Shown: piece after piece, positions 43,833 through 54,335 of the stretch | How positions within the stretch are numbered: the first letter of the stretch is position 1 | Layout of the letters: the number at the start of each line of letters is the position of its first letter | NCBI GenBank assembly: GCA_014058105.1 | Contig: JACGCM010000510.1 | Location: 2,075,883 to 2,139,882 of the forward strand | Origin: Kingdonia uniflora | Lineage: Eukaryota > Streptophyta > Magnoliopsida > Ranunculales > Circaeasteraceae | DNA: 64,000 nt | Direction of reading: 5' to 3' | Program-made: the position numbers and the translations under genes | Notes under the pieces: model-generated | Seen by the model: the letters and a program-made list of their open reading frames with translations, nothing else | The model's database searches: none | What the model was told of the DNA's origin: nothing

Positions 43833-44940
43833 TTATATATTATTATTAGCTTGAAATAATCTCGCCATAACCGTATTACGTTGTGCCTCTCAATAAATCA
43901 TTTGAGTGTCGTCCAAAGTAGACATGTCCATGGCCATCACCTTTTGATCGTTTTGGGCTTGAAATTAAACTTTTAAATTCGTCACGGCCTTTATCTTCCT
44001 TTCTCTTAACTCCATTATACGGGCATCTCTCTTTTCTTTCTTCTTATCTCTCTCAGCAACATGCTCTTCTTTCTTTTTCTCCATTCGGTCAAGACGACTA
44101 ATAAGTACATTTTGGCGTTCAATGAGAAGATTTTATCTTTTTTCATTTCTTTTCTTTTGTTTAGCACTTTTGATACCGCCGGGACGTTCCGTCTCCTCAT
44201 CCGTGACAAGTATTGATGAGTCGTTATTGGAGCTAACGGGTGTATAAGGTGTTGCCAGAGTAAACACTCCAGGGATAGAATTTGATGTTTGTTTTATTCG
44301 CACATTACGAGCTAACGTGTCCGGGTGTTGGTCTTGCAATATTTTCCAACATTGATGAGCACTTAAAACTTCATAAGCTTCTTTATACGACCATTTGCCT
44401 TTGTCACGTACTTCATACATCGTTTTGGCGGCATCGTCCTATAAAATAGATTAAAATAATAATAAAATATATAATTTTGGTAAAAAGAGTTTATAATTCG
44501 TAATGACAAATGTTGAATTACTTACCAAATTTCCTCGTTGCATACCACTTATGGAACCTTGCATAACACTTTTCAAATAAGTCTCATAAACCTTGCAAGC
44601 ACGATTCATATCCGACCAATGATTTTTTAAAGATGAAACTGTACGTTCAACCCATTCACCATCCTCTTGACAAAATTCATGAAATGCATCCAAATCCGAC
44701 TCCCAAAAAACATTAAGTTGTTGGTCGTTGCTTTTGATTCTATCCTCCGAGACATGAACCCAAGCTTTTGTAAGATTTTTGTTTTCAATACCTGTCCATT
44801 TTAACAACTGAGATCCCTCCCTGCATTGGTAGTTGTCTTGGTCGAGCAACGTTTGCCTTTGCTTTTTTGTCTATCAACAACCCCTGCATCTTCGAATTGA
44901 GATAAGTCAACCGATTTAGTACCATGTGATTAAGATGATT
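43833..44940 (-). pseudogene. Harbinger ORF1: Myb-like / NAM-associated DNA-binding protein, decayed
   Basis: ORF1 proteins of PIF/Pong elements bind the transposon ends with a Myb/SANT-like trihelix and help the nuclease enter the nucleus. On the minus strand: LTKAWVHVSEDRIKSNDQQ, FWESDLDAFHEFC and ERTVSSLKNHWSDMNRACK (SANT-like region, 44800-44590), with an intron between a GGTAAG donor at about 44526 and an acceptor near 44441. After it come YKEAYEVLSAHQCWKILQ, an ETERPGGIKSAKQKK basic patch, and a coiled coil (RMEKKKEEHVAERDKKKEK) ending MARLFQANNNI before the stop at 43833. A frameshift near 44840 and stops after RNEKR and NLKV are visible. It is convergent with the nuclease. Confidence 0.75.
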
Positions 44941-45766
44941 GAGATTGTGAGAGATTGGCAAATGACGAAGGATGTTAGAATTGAGTGGGAATGACGAATT
45001 GAGAGGGTTGTCCCTAATTATTGGGTACTATAAACGGATGAGGGGATTATACCTAATTGTTAGGCGAGTTAAAAGATTGAATAGGTTGGGATTGAGATGA
45101 TTGAGGTCGAAGAGAATGAGTGAATTGCAACCAATTAGGTTGGATTTGTTGTTGTTATCCAAAATTGTTGGGTTGATTCAAATTACTCTCGGTAGTGGAA
45201 TCATTCTCTTATGTTGCATTCAAAGGACTCATCTAATAATTTGCATATATGAAGAATTATTCAAGATGAAAAACTTAAAACCCTAGAATATAAACATCTA
45301 GAAAATTAAAAGGAATATGATAAAATTAAATAAAAGCTTACCTTGAGAGATCAACCTTAATCCCAATAGAGTGAAGGAGAGTTGTGGTGCAAATGGATTT
45401 GGTTTTTGCCGAAGTAGTGATGAGAGGGAAATGATTTGGTTTCAAAGTGATGAAGAGATGAAATGATTTGGTTTTGGAAGCTTTAACAAATTTAGTCAGT
45501 GCAACAGGCGCCTAAGAGTTGGGCGCCTAATTTAAAAAAATTAACTTTGGCTCCTAAGTCTTAGGCGCCTGTTTAAAAATAGAACAGGCACACAATACTT
45601 GGGTGCCCAATCGCTACTTAAAAATCTAAGACCGAGTCTTGGATTTCAAGGCTGAGACTTGGATTTTGAGACTCAAATCCAAGTCAGTCAGGCACTATTG
45701 GAGGACGAAAATCTGATGTGGCAGCTTAAAATCCAAGGTAGTGAGGCACTTTAGGAGTTGCTCTAA

Positions 45767-46194
45767 GAGCATCTCCTAAAGTGTCTCACTACCTTGGTTG
45801 AAAATAATTTAAAGCATTGAGGCTCTATTTCTTCCAATAGTACCTGACTTGGATTTTTTAACAGCTGCCCAAGTGTTGGGCGCCTGTTTTATTTTTTTTG
45901 AAAAAAATAAATAAATAATTTTTTTTCCTAAGTTCAAATTGGGCGCCCGTTTTGAATTTTTTAAATAAAATAAAATTGGGCGCCCAAGTCTTAGGCGCCC
46001 GATTTGAATTTTTGTTAAAAACAAAATAATTGGGCACCCAATCGCGACTTTAAAAATTAAGGTTGAGTCTTGGATTCTAAGACTCAGCCTTGCTTTTGGA
46101 TACTCAAATCCGAGGTAGTGAGGCACTGTTGGATGACGAAAATCCTAGGTGGCACCTTGGATTCCAAGGTAGTGAGGCACTTTAGGAGATGCTC
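45767..46194. mobile_element. Tourist-like MITE (428 bp), deletion derivative of the adjacent Harbinger
   Basis: Ends GAGCATCTCCTAAAGTGTCTCACTACC and its complement are nearly identical to those of the 7.2 kb element. The first ~150 bp and last ~160 bp match that element's ends, including the TTGGGCGCC subterminal hairpins. TAA at 45764-45766 and 46195-46197 flank it; the left TAA is also the right target copy of the large element. Confidence 0.88.
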
Positions 46195-46753
46195 TAACTC
46201 ACTCTCTCTCTCTCTCTTTAAAATTTAATTTAATTTTTTTTTCTCTCTCTCCTAGTAGGTTTTGTTGGTAGATGTTGGGATACCATCCACTAACTTGTTA
46301 AATCAAGCAAATCAATACCCAAATTACCCCTATAACACAATTCCAACATCACTTTCCCAAAATATAGTTTCCACAATGCTAATGAAAACAAAGAAATAGA
46401 CTGAGAAAGATTCGTACCTTAACCGGAGGGAAAGAAAAAGAGAGAGAGTGAGTAAAATTTAAATTTTGGACTAAGAGTGAGAGTAAGCGATTGAGTAGGG
46501 GATTGAGTGGAGGGAAATCGGTAGAAAGAGAAAGAGAGTGAGTGAAATTTAAATTTTGGAGAGAGAGAGAAAAAAAGTGAGTGAGTGATTGAGTGGAGTG
46601 AGTGAGTGAGATGCCATATAGGCAGTGTATGTGGAAAAAGAGAGTGAGTGTGTAGTCAAGAGAGAGTGTAGTCACAAAGAGAGTGTAGGGGAATCATCTC
46701 CCTTCGAATATATATGAGATAAAAACAAAATGAAAGTAGATGTGATGATCTAC

Positions 46754-47750
46754 CATGGTTTTAAATAATTGTTATAACCCCGTTATAATGGTAATGCCTT
46801 GAGCCTGCTCCGTTATGTGCCTTGTTCCGCTCTAAAAAAATAACACCCATTATTTACTGTTACGTACCGCTATTTTATGCCATAACGCTTGTTGTTATTG
46901 TAATAACAACGCGTTAATTTTAGTATTTTCTCTTATATTTTGACCAAAGTTTAAAAGGGTATATTAGTTATAACCGTTATAACGCTATTACGCTTTCTAA
47001 ACCCAAATAACAAGTCAAGGATAGTCAAATTGTAAAAAAAATAAAAAAAAATTGATAACACTTATATATTTTCATACGGGAGTTATATGGGGTATTTATA
47101 GTTAGCTCTTACCTACGCCATTAAAGTAGTTGACATTATGACATTGATTTATATTATATCAAATTTTGCTATATTTTCAATTATAACGGCCGATATTTGA
47201 CAAATAACAATTTATAACACCGTTATAGCGATATATAACTACAGTATAAATGTAAAAGAGAATATTGAAAATAATGCGCTGTTACAATGGTAACAACCAC
47301 TATTATAGCATAAAATAACGGTATATAACAATAAATAACAACTGTTATTTTGTTGGAACGGAAGAATGCACATCACGGAATAGGCTAAAGGCGTTACCGT
47401 TATAACGATGTTATACAGTTGCTATATCGGTTATTTAAAATTATGATTTTGACCAAAGTTATATATCGTTATTTGTCGTTATATTCCATTACTGTTATAA
47501 CATTGTTATTTGTAAAATAATGTCGTTCTAATTAAAAACTAGTGTAAAATTTGAGAAAATAAAAAACAATGTCGTAATGACTACTTCAATGTCGAAGGTG
47601 CGAGAAAATACACAAGTATTATCACTATTTTAAGATTTCAAACAATTTCACTATCCTTGTCTTATTATTTGGCCTTAGAAAACGTAACACTGTTATAACA
47701 GTAACAGTCTCTACCCGTTACACCGTTATAACATATTATTTTAAACCTTG
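46754..47750. mobile_element. Foldback TIR element rich in GTTATAACG motifs
   Basis: Outer ends ATGGTTTTAAATAATTGTTATAAC (46754) and GTTATAACATATTATTTTAAACCTTG (to 47750) are inverted. A longer inner inverted repeat pairs 46754 to about 46960 with about 47245-47447 (shared blocks: ATTACGCCTTGAGCCTGCTCCG-like, TATTTTATGC, GTTATTTAAAA). No coding capacity. Probably two nested or one rearranged foldback/MITE element. Confidence 0.6.
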
Positions 47751-48199
47751 TTATATACTACAAAGTCGATCTTTCGAGGTCGTCGTCCCGTGATCAAGTT
47801 GATGTGGGTTGATCAAGTGACTATAAGGTCGTCATCCTTTCGAATATGAGACTATGCTTGTATCCCAAAATTTAAATACTATTTTATCAGCCTACGAGGT
47901 CATTGGTTGTTGTAGTAGGGCTAGAGTTGTCAATGGATCAGATTTGACCATGTATCCAATCCGTTAATAAAGGATCAGGATCAAAAAAAAAATCCTTAAC
48001 GATCTGATCCATTAATGATCTGATCTTTTACCTAACGGTTCGGGTTAGGATTCAACGTGACCCGATCCTTTCAAATCTCAATCAGTTAGAAAAGGTATAT
48101 ACTTATTTGTTATGCACATTAAGTCTTTAAATTTGTCCCTTATCTTGGATATAATGCATCATTTTTTAGTTTATAAGTATGTATTCAATTATATATATT
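47751..48199. other. Gene-free spacer
   Basis: Contains a GGATCAGGATC-/GATCTGATCC-rich stretch (47935-48070), otherwise nothing recognised. Confidence 0.5.
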
Positions 48200-48440
48200 T
48201 TAGTACTACCTGCGACTACGCACGGGAAATACGCCGACGCGCCTTCGGCGCTATACGTATTATATTTGATGCGTGTCGACGCCTTCAAGCTTATGCTAAT
48301 GCATCTTCCGCTTTCAATTACAACACTACATTGGATGCGTTGATGCATCTTTCGCTTTTAATCTAGATTTAGCTTTCAATTTCAACACTACATTGGATGT
48401 TTTTATGTATCTTCCGCTTTCAATCTAGATTTAACTTGTA
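48200..48440 (-). mobile_element. Helitron-like 3' end and internal repeats
   Basis: On the minus strand GCGCCGAAGGCGC (48251-48239) is followed by GGTAGTACTAA ending at 48200, like the end at 36349. To the right, a ~85 bp unit with TTTCAATTNCAACACTACATTGGATG and TTCCGCTTTCAATCTAGATTTA is repeated (about 48300-48435). The base after the end is not the expected T, so this copy is degenerate. Confidence 0.4.
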
Positions 48441-49548
48441 TCCTCCTTTCAAAAAAAAATTATACCATATATCCTCCTTTTCCTCTATGATATTAATGTG
48501 TTCAACTGAACCACTTTTTAACTATTGTAATTTTAAGAAGAAGAAAAAAAAAAAACTTAACACGTGTTCTACGTTCCCCGTGACTTATACTTTGTTCAAG
48601 ACAACGAATTATAGAGCAAAAAAACATCATATTGTCAATCTAAATAGCGAAATACAATAAATATCATTAACATTGAGATCTCATATATTATGACAATTTC
48701 CACTTTTGGAAGCTATGGTCCAGTTTTAACAACTATAACTCGTTGTTGGCTTTGAACATTGTTTTCACTGCAGACCATGATCATTAGAGTGATAAATGAT
48801 GAAAATTTGAACTACTCAAATTACTTGGATCCCGAATCACTTGAAACTCAAAAAACTCCAATAATTTATCTCAACAAAAATAAACTTAAAAAATAATAAG
48901 GCTCACTAAGAAACTTTGTAGAAACAAAATGCAAGCTAAAAATAGAAGATTATATAGTATCATGCTAAGAAAAATAAAGTAATCGCTAGTACTATCTCAT
49001 AAGACAGAAGACTATTCATTTGAGAATAACCAAACACTTTTAATGTTGCAAGTGCAAGCTTGTAAGAATATGAAGCAAATGTGCCGATCTCTCAATCATC
49101 AGTAGTAGTGGTCTAGTGGACGAAAAATTGATCAACTCAAGCAACTCAAATATAGTACGGTTGCGACATCAGATCAAAGAAAGAAAGAAAATTACTACAT
49201 TATGATGAGTCATAGATCTAAAACACCATAATCAAAAGATATTCCATGAACAATCTAGTGATCATTTCAGGTAAAAACTATGCAACCCTATGGAAGTCTG
49301 AAAGAGATTTTTTTTTATTTGCATGAGATTGTATTCTTCAATAAATCGGTAGAAAGCATTCTCTTATCAATACTGAAACTAACCCATATAAATTGATCCA
49401 CTTTTACTCAAAGATGAAGCCTAAGAGTAGATTACATATGATCCATAATGTACGAAGATGTTAAAAACCATGTTGGAATAGTATATCAAATGAATATGAA
49501 ATTAACGATGTAGTAAGAGAACGTTACTTTAATCTCTTAAGGGATTAT
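48441..49548. other. Gene-free spacer
   Basis: AT-rich sequence; no coding exon, RNA gene or clear mobile element recognised on either strand. Confidence 0.5.
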
Positions 49549-50128
49549 TGTAATAACCTATTTTCATATTGGATGAAGATAGCGCCTTACACCCTTGAAA
49601 TATAGAATGTTAACTAAAAACATAAAGTAACTAACATGAGATTTAGCGTGGAAACCCTTGAATGGGTTAAAAACCACGACCTCTCCTGAGGATTTTGGAA
49701 ATAGAGAGAGAGATGTTTGTTGATCACTGCTAGCTATTACATATAGAGAGAGATGTAGAAAATGTCTCTTAGAAGGTCTCAGAGAAGCCTCCCTTAATCT
49801 ATAGCTCTCTGGTCATATTTATAGGTCTTTTAATATGACTGTTATATGACCGTTATTTGCTTTAATGAGGAACATTACAATATTAGGTTTTGACGAGTCT
49901 TCCTAATGGTCTTCATAATGGTCGAGTAACGGCTTGAGTGACTCTTATTCTTTGTAATCGCTTCATAATATGTCATAAATGGCCACGTGTTTGTTGACGA
50001 GGTCGAGTAAATACGTGATGGTCGAATGCTTGAGACCTGAACTTGAGTTTCAGAACTGGCCTTTACATCCAATCGGGTTGAAGGTTAAAATCTGGGTTTA
50101 GGTCGAGTATTGGAAATTAACCACTACA
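49549..50128 (-). repeat. Tat-type LTR, minus orientation (580 bp), with polypurine tract
   Basis: On the plus strand TGTAATAACC...CCACTACA, immediately followed by TTCGCCCCGTCTCAG, the complement of a polypurine tract CTGAGACGGGGCGAA. It is therefore the 3' LTR of a minus-strand element whose body should lie to the right, but that body is replaced within about 35 bp by an LTR in the opposite orientation. Confidence 0.8.
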
Positions 50129-51640
50129 TTCGCCCCGTCTCAGTCAAGAGCATGAGAAGTATCATGAGCGAGTGGTATTGGTTTTTAACCCATTCAAGGG
50201 TTTTTCATGCTAAATCTCGTATTAGTTACTTTCAGTTCTTAGTTAACATTCTATATTTCAAGGGTGTAAGGCGCTATCTTTATCCAATATGAATATAGGT
50301 TATTACATTTGGCGCCGTCTGTGGGAACCGAAGCATACACTCAGCGTTCTCCAATCCAATTTTCATATTCATTTTTTTTTTAAGAATGACACCTCCAAAC
50401 CATAATTTACAAACTGATTCAAGTTCATCTTCATGTCTCTCCAAAAAAATCACAAGCGAACCGCGTTCAATTCGTTGCTCCAATGAGCAAATCGACGCAA
50501 ATCCAGAGTCGATTCCGGTCAAAAACAGTTGCAGAATCACATGATTCAATGCCAGACTCTTGTTTATCATTTTCTCAAAATGTCGAGCCTAAATCACAAT
50601 CCTCTAGTAGGGCCGACAAAGAAACACGTAGCAAACAAAACCTCTTTCTCTCTCAATCGAGCTGAAATTTAAGGGAAAAAACTATATTTGGGATGAAACG
50701 TTTCAGTTTCATCTATAGGTACAAAGCACAACAACAGGCAATTAATTATGATCATCATCGTCATCTCCCTCTTTCTCTAATCATCGTCAACTCGAATTCA
50801 ACAATGAGGTCTCTCCCTCTTTCAATCAAGCTTGGAAGTCAAGAATCTCTGTAAATGAATCAAAATTATATTTGGGGATAAAACATTCCAATTTCATCGG
50901 GCATCAACTACACGAAGCCCTCCCTCTCTGATCATCATCAATTCTAAATGTTTATATGGCAACGAGCTCAAATTCGAGTTGATTAAAGGTATATTACAAG
51001 GTACATCCTTTTACCCAGTTGTGTTCAGGTTCTGATTCGAACTCGAGTTTATTCAAACTTTAATCTTTCTTTCTTGTTCTTGTCAACGGGTTTACATTCA
51101 TCTATACTTTGGTAAGAGGGTTGGCATCCGATTCATGTGCTACAAAGCCCGATTTTCTATCAATCTGCTAAAAATGCGAGCCATTGTTAAAAAATTTGGG
51201 TTTGCTCGCTGAATTTGACAGTTCGTGAAACCCCGTGAGATTACAAGTCAAATTATGCTCTAAATTTGAATTTGACAGTTCGTTAATCCCCAATGAAATT
51301 TACAGGAATTGACCTCAACAGTTCGTGAAGCCCATAAGATTACAGGTTGAATTATGCTTTAAGTTCAGAATTTAGAATTTAGCTCTAACCTCTCAGTTCG
51401 AATTATCTTTGCATCAACAGTTCGTGAAGCCCCAATGAAACTACAATATCAACAGTTCAAACATCAACAGTTCGTGAAGACTTTCAGCTCATTTACAGGT
51501 CGACTCATCTTTAAATCGAGTTGATGAAGCTCATAAACGACGATGAACTCAAACCAACAAACGACAAAAATCTTATTCAACGAAGTTCGATGAACCCGAA
51601 CCAACACATAACAACAATGATCAAACTTATCAAAACACAT

Positions 51641-51990
51641 TATTAAGGCGCTCGAGGTCGAGGTACTCGAGGCGAATACAACTTAATCAAGCTTATACTC
51701 GGGGCGACCCCAATCTCAGCTTCAGATTCAATGATCGAACAACATCAAACCATATTATTAAGCCGCTCGAGGTCGAGGTACTCGAGGTAATTACAACTTA
51801 TTCAAGATTATACTTGGGGCGAACCCGACTCCACCTTCAGACTCAATGCTTGATATCATCTTTTCAACAGCATCAAATCACATTATTAAGGCGCTCGAGG
51901 TCGAGGTACTCAAGGCGATTACAACTTATCCGAGCTTATACTTGGGGCGAACCCAACCTCAGCTTCAGATGCAAACGTTCAACCTCAAGT
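51641..51990. repeat. Three tandem copies of a ~115-128 bp unit
   Basis: Each copy starts TATTAAGGCGCTCGAGGTCG (the second has CCGC) at 51641, 51756 and 51884 and includes TACTYGGGGCGA.CCC. Confidence 0.85.
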
Positions 51991-52160
51991 TCAGACTCAA
52001 GATCAATCAACTTAACTCATACTCGGGGCGAGCTTGACCAAAATATTACAACTCGGTTATTGGATCGTCCAATTCGACCAAACAGAACACATTCTATATA
52101 TCTAAAAGTTGGTTATTAGGTCAACCAGTCCAACTTATATTCTAACATTTCAAATACATT

Positions 52161-52570
52161 TCTCATTACGGTTGGTTATTGATTCGCTTAATTCGGCCTG
52201 TAATTGAGACCTACTGCATAGCTCTTCCAGTATACACGCTCTCCCGACGGTTGGTTATTGATTCGCTCAATTCAACCTGGCTGAGACACGCTATACAGCT
52301 ATTACAACTACTATATTTCTCATTACGGTTGGTTATTGATTTGCTCAATCCGGCCTGTAATTGAGAACTACAACATAGCTCATCCAATATACACGCTCTC
52401 CTAACGGTTGGTTATTGATTTGCTCAATTCGACCTGGCCGAGACACACTATACAGCTATTACAACTACTACATTTCTCATTACGGTTGGTTATTGATTCG
52501 CTCAATTCGGCCTGTAATTGAGACCTACTATATAGCTCTTCCAGTATACTATTCGCTCAATTCTCATTAC
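52161..52570. repeat. 157 bp tandem repeat array upstream of the LTR promoter
   Basis: Units starting TCTCATTACGGTTGG are at 52161, 52318 and 52475 (the third partial). Each has an inner half-repeat, ACGGTTGGTTATTGATT. The array ends just before the TATA-like motif at 52589. Confidence 0.88.
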
Positions 52571-52865
52571 GGTTGGTCATATTATAAGACCTATAAATAG
52601 GACCAGAGAGCTATAGATTAAGATAGGCTTCTCTGAGACCTTCTAAGATAGATTTTCTACATCTCTCTCTCTATGTAATAGCTAGCAGTAATCAACAAAC
52701 ATCTTTCTCTTTTTCCAAAATCCTCAGGAGAGGTCATGGTTTTTAACCCATTCAAGGGTTTTCTATGCTAAATCTCATGTTAGTTAGTTTCAGTTCTTAG
52801 TTAACATTCTATATTTCAAAGGTGTAAGGCGTTATCTTCGTTCAATACGAAAATAGGTTATTACA

Positions 52866-53399
52866 ATTAGTACATGTATAAACTGTTCCAATCATAACAA
52901 AATAGTCAAAGAGCTGAAAAAGGAAATGATTAATTAGTTACGGTCGTTGTTAAATCATAAAGTAACAAAAATGATAAGAGAATCGTAGATTTGAGTAAAC
53001 TTGTACATGAATGATGTGTAAACTTTGCCCAGACTAATCCCATTCATAAATAGTACAAACCCACAAAAGAAAGCACATATTGGAGAATAATGCACTCCTT
53101 GAAGCACTGGGCATTGAAACCTCATTTACCATCTTACCTAGAAGAAAGAAAGAAAGAAAACAATAATTTTGGAACATAAATTGAATGTACAGTAGTTCTT
53201 CAACAAAGTAGATCTGAACTGAAATGTGGAGATTGGGAAGAGAGAAAACAAAATTGTTGGTAATTTTTGGAGGCCAAACTCATATACACAGGGATGAAAA
53301 CTTAAAAGATACATTGTTGACGGAGTTTAATAATTGTCACCAACGAAATAAAAAAACGTCAAAGGTATACCTACTAAACAAATAGATTTATTGGATACA
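52866..53399. other. Gene-free spacer
   Basis: AT-rich sequence after the LTR (possible target AATTAG). Nothing recognised. Confidence 0.45.
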
Positions 53400-54010
53400 C
53401 ATCTCAAACATGAATTTTGTTCCAAACTGATAGACTGGAGGTAAGGACCACCCATTGCAATTCCTAGTATGGGGTACAGAAGAACACATTGTTGCAAACA
53501 CAATCTGCAAGGTTACTTTTACCCAAAATCATCATGTCGAGGAAAGAAAAAAAAAACTACCCAAACCAAATTAAAACCATTTAACAATTAACCAATTATA
53601 ACTATTAATCACAAATACGTTCCTTGAAGCGTCATAGTCCGCCTCTTGCAACCCATCCTAAAATAATAGACCCAACAAACAACCCAATCGTACTAACACC
53701 AAACAACCCGCCACCACCAACGCCCATGAATCATCCGGCACCAACACAATCATGCTAATCGCCGCTACAAAATGAGGTAATGCCAACGAAGAAAATGCAG
53801 CTGGAAAAAACCTCACTACCTTTTTAAGCAAACTCAATAACCCCAAGTCATCTACGTTACTCAAAACCTTCTACTTCTCGAGTTTTTTTAAATCTACTTG
53901 AAACTCTTCGTTCTCTTCTACGGAGAGTACTCTTGTGTCGAATCATTGTTTCCTTCAGTTTGGGTTGTACTTGTTTACCTAAAACAACACAAATCTGCAG
54001 ACTTCAAGGC
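53400..54010 (-). pseudogene. Unidentified gene fragment, possible membrane protein
   Basis: On the minus strand, 53864-53658 encodes a hydrophobic stretch (FFPAAFSSLALPHFVAAIS, MIVLVPDDSWALVV, then LVRLGCLLGLLF) that could form two to three membrane segments. Upstream, 53990-53880 reads a basic segment (RHKSTLRRRERRVSSRFKK) after an acceptor-like TGTTTTAG. Downstream, 53515-53410 follows CCTTGCAG and reads LYPILGIAMGGPYLQ in one frame. These could be exons of one gene or a relic. I do not recognise the family, and frames between the pieces were not reconciled. Confidence 0.3.
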
Positions 54011-54335
54011 TTAAAACTTGAAAGAGAGGATTGGGCATGTTTGGGGACGTAGAATTTGAGAGGAGAATGATAGAGACACAACGGGTTGAACCATTAAGAC
54101 TTGAGAGAGATGTGGGTATTCAGTTTTTAAGAAGTTACAGCAGTTGGGTCTTATGAGTGACGTTGGGTGTCTTTAATGGAGCTACTTATTCAAACTTCAA
54201 GGGCAATAGGATGTACGTGTAATACAGAGAGAGAAGGGGTAGAAAGTTTTTTGTAGTTGCTTTTTTAGTAGTTTGGGACGGTTGTAATTCAATCATGACC
54301 CCTTAAATCTCATTTTGTTGTCTTATGAGGCGCAT
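54011..54335. other. Gene-free spacer left of Tat element B
   Basis: No gene or repeat recognised. Confidence 0.45.

Larger units (their letters stand above)
38567..45763. mobile_element. 7.2 kb PIF/Harbinger transposon carrying three genes
   Basis: Left end GAGCATCTCCTAAAGTGTCTGACTGCCTTGG and right end (reverse complement) GAGCAACTCCTAAAGTGCCTCACTACCTTGG are inverted repeats of the GAGCATCTCC type seen in plant PIF/Harbinger and Tourist elements. TAA at 38564-38566 and 45764-45766 is the expected 3 bp target duplication. Inside are, in order, a plant mobile domain gene (+), the DDE nuclease (+) and a Myb-like ORF1 (-). Subterminal hairpins with AGGCGCCTAAG...CTTAGGCGCC occur near both ends and once internally (41965-42030). 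The nuclease and PMD frames contain stops, so this copy is not autonomous today. Confidence 0.88.
38430..46705. mobile_element. Outer TIR element (MITE-like) split by Harbinger insertions
   Basis: Sequence just outside the Harbinger pair is itself an inverted repeat. Left arm 38430-38563 (TTTCGAATGGGAGAGGATTCCCC ... CCACTCAATCAC) matches the reverse complement of right arm 46590-46705 (TTCGAAGGGAGATGATTCCCC ... CCACTCAATCA). Removing the two Harbinger elements leaves an element of about 640 bp with 115-130 bp inverted ends and a CT/GA-rich interior containing two copies of 'GTGAGTRAAATTTAAATTTTGGA' (46448 and 46539). It lies about 100 bp upstream of the PSMD9 start codon. A target duplication was not evident. 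Confidence 0.65.
50163..52865 (+). mobile_element. Rearranged non-coding Tat-related element, plus orientation
   Basis: A truncated LTR (about 50163-50307) ends GGTTATTACA and is followed by TTTGGCGCCGTCTGTGGGAA, the primer-binding region. A gag-like start follows (ATGACACCTCCAAACC, about 50386) but decays at once. The interior holds repeats of ACAGTTCGTGAAGCCC (51215-51480) and two larger tandem arrays. The right LTR has a TATA-like CCTATAAATAGG at 52589 and ends GGTTATTACA at 52865. No pol domains. It resembles a large retrotransposon derivative moved in trans. Confidence 0.65.

Noticed and set aside
46379..46675. Minus-strand open frame of 98 codons rich in Ser, Leu and Phe
   Set aside because: It arises from the CT/GA-rich interior of the outer inverted-repeat element and consists of repeats.
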